From the NCBI GenBank assembly GCA_023431045.1, contig JAEYXZ010000035.1, positions 1 through 14,545 on the forward strand: DNA of 14,545 nt. The letters are read 5' to 3'. Shown here piece after piece: positions 14,096 to 14,545 of this stretch. This stretch comes from Bacillota bacterium. Its GTDB lineage: Bacteria > Bacillota_I > Bacilli_A > Acholeplasmatales > Acholeplasmataceae. Positions within the stretch are counted from its first letter, which is position 1, and each line of letters begins with the position of its first letter. The translations under genes and the position numbers were made by a program. Below the pieces are notes generated by a model. It had not been told where the DNA came from. It searched no databases and saw nothing but the letters and a program-made list of their open reading frames with translations.

Positions 14096-14545
14096 TTAGT
14101 GCGTTGATTTATTTTGATAGTTCGTTAATGAAAGTGGGATAATCATCATCGTTGAAATAAACATGTTAACAACTGTAACCATTAATAGAAACATAAAGAA
14201 TCGACTAAAGAATTCAAAGAATTCCATCGGATAAATGAGGTAGAGCGTGATTCCAGCTATAACAAACCCAAGAATAGTTCCAATCAGCAAATGGATAAAC
14301 CAATAATAGAGATTATATTTAACAAATGAGCCTTTACTGGATGTTGCATGATTTGAACTTGGTTCAGTCTCTAATATATGTTGTAGTTTTCGATTAAAGA
14401 TAAAGAGGAAATTCGCGTAAAAAATAATATCTACCATTGCATAAATAATTAGATTCGATACAACGGCGTTTTTGTACTCAAAATTAATCTGACTTAAGAA
14501 AATTCTATACGTGTTAATTTCAATAAAATATGGATAATCATTATA
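14096..14545 (-). CDS. Membrane protein of unknown function, 5' end cut by window edge
   Basis: The frame is open from the right edge to the stop at 14096, giving at least 149 residues. The internal ATG at 14437 has no good ribosome binding site, and the 36 codons before it are also open and protein-like, so the gene starts outside the window. Three hydrophobic segments are visible: one starting just upstream of 14437 (NLIIYAMVDIIFYANFLFIF), one around GTILGFVIAGITLYLI, and one around FFMFLLMVTVVNMFISTMM. A hydrophilic loop (ETEPSSNHATSSKGS) joins the first two, and a short polar tail ends the protein. I do not recognise the family. It is in the same orientation as the ABC exporter downstream, but that exporter has its own promoter, so a shared operon is not implied. 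Confidence 0.7.
   Translation of the reverse strand, partial: YNDYPYFIEINTYRIFLSQINFEYKNAVVSNLIIYAMVDIIFYANFLFIFNRKLQHILETEPSSNHATSSKGSFVKYNLYYWFIHLLIGTILGFVIAGITLYLIYPMEFFEFFSRFFMFLLMVTVVNMFISTMMIIPLSLTNYQNKSTH

Noticed and set aside
1..14545. tRNA, rRNA, CRISPR arrays or complete insertion sequences
   Set aside because: No cloverleaf, no regularly spaced repeats with unique spacers and no transposase were seen on either strand.

Overview
The window looks like a chromosomal segment of a low-GC, AT-rich Bacillota or Mollicutes-type bacterium, resembling the Acholeplasma/Haloplasma/Izemoplasma side of the tree. That placement is inferred from base composition and protein flavour and is not proved. 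The genetic code is standard: TGA is a true stop in translationally overlapping genes (the second ABC ATPase, the MarR/OhrR regulator) and in the uracil-DNA glycosylase-like gene, so this is not the TGA=Trp code of mycoplasmas. Apart from one gene, everything is transcribed leftward (minus strand).

Layout from the left edge. (1) 1-4294 is a Type I restriction-modification operon read leftward: a small XRE/HTH protein, hsdM, hsdS and the first 115 codons of hsdR, which runs off the left edge. The genes overlap or nearly touch. (2) 4295-4820 is a ~525-bp divergent intergenic region. It carries the hsd promoter, then four closely packed inverted repeats of unknown role, then a weak promoter for the rightward gene. 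(3) 4821-5411 (+) is a cysteine-free uracil-DNA glycosylase superfamily protein. It converges on (4) 5418-8014 (-), a three-gene ABC-2 type exporter (one ATPase, two permeases). The likely terminator of that exporter operon lies inside the glycosylase coding sequence on the opposite strand. (5) 8133-11500 (-) is an operon of an OhrR-like peroxide-sensing regulator, ribD, ribBA and a HAD phosphatase, ending at a strong terminator. (6) 11666-13953 (-) is a two-gene ABC exporter (ATPase plus large permease) with its own promoter and terminator. (7) 14096-14545 (-) is the 3' part of a membrane-protein gene of unknown function, cut by the right edge.

The most notable observation is in block 5. The GTP cyclohydrolase II half of RibBA looks intact, but its DHBP synthase half has lost the residues that normally bind metal and do catalysis. 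RibE and RibH are absent from the operon, whereas RibD and a phosphatase are present. The operon therefore encodes exactly the GTP arm of flavin synthesis, predicted to end at 5-amino-6-ribitylaminouracil. It is preceded by an OhrR-like regulator with a matching palindromic operator and has no room for an FMN riboswitch. Whether the rest of the riboflavin pathway lies elsewhere in the genome cannot be seen here.
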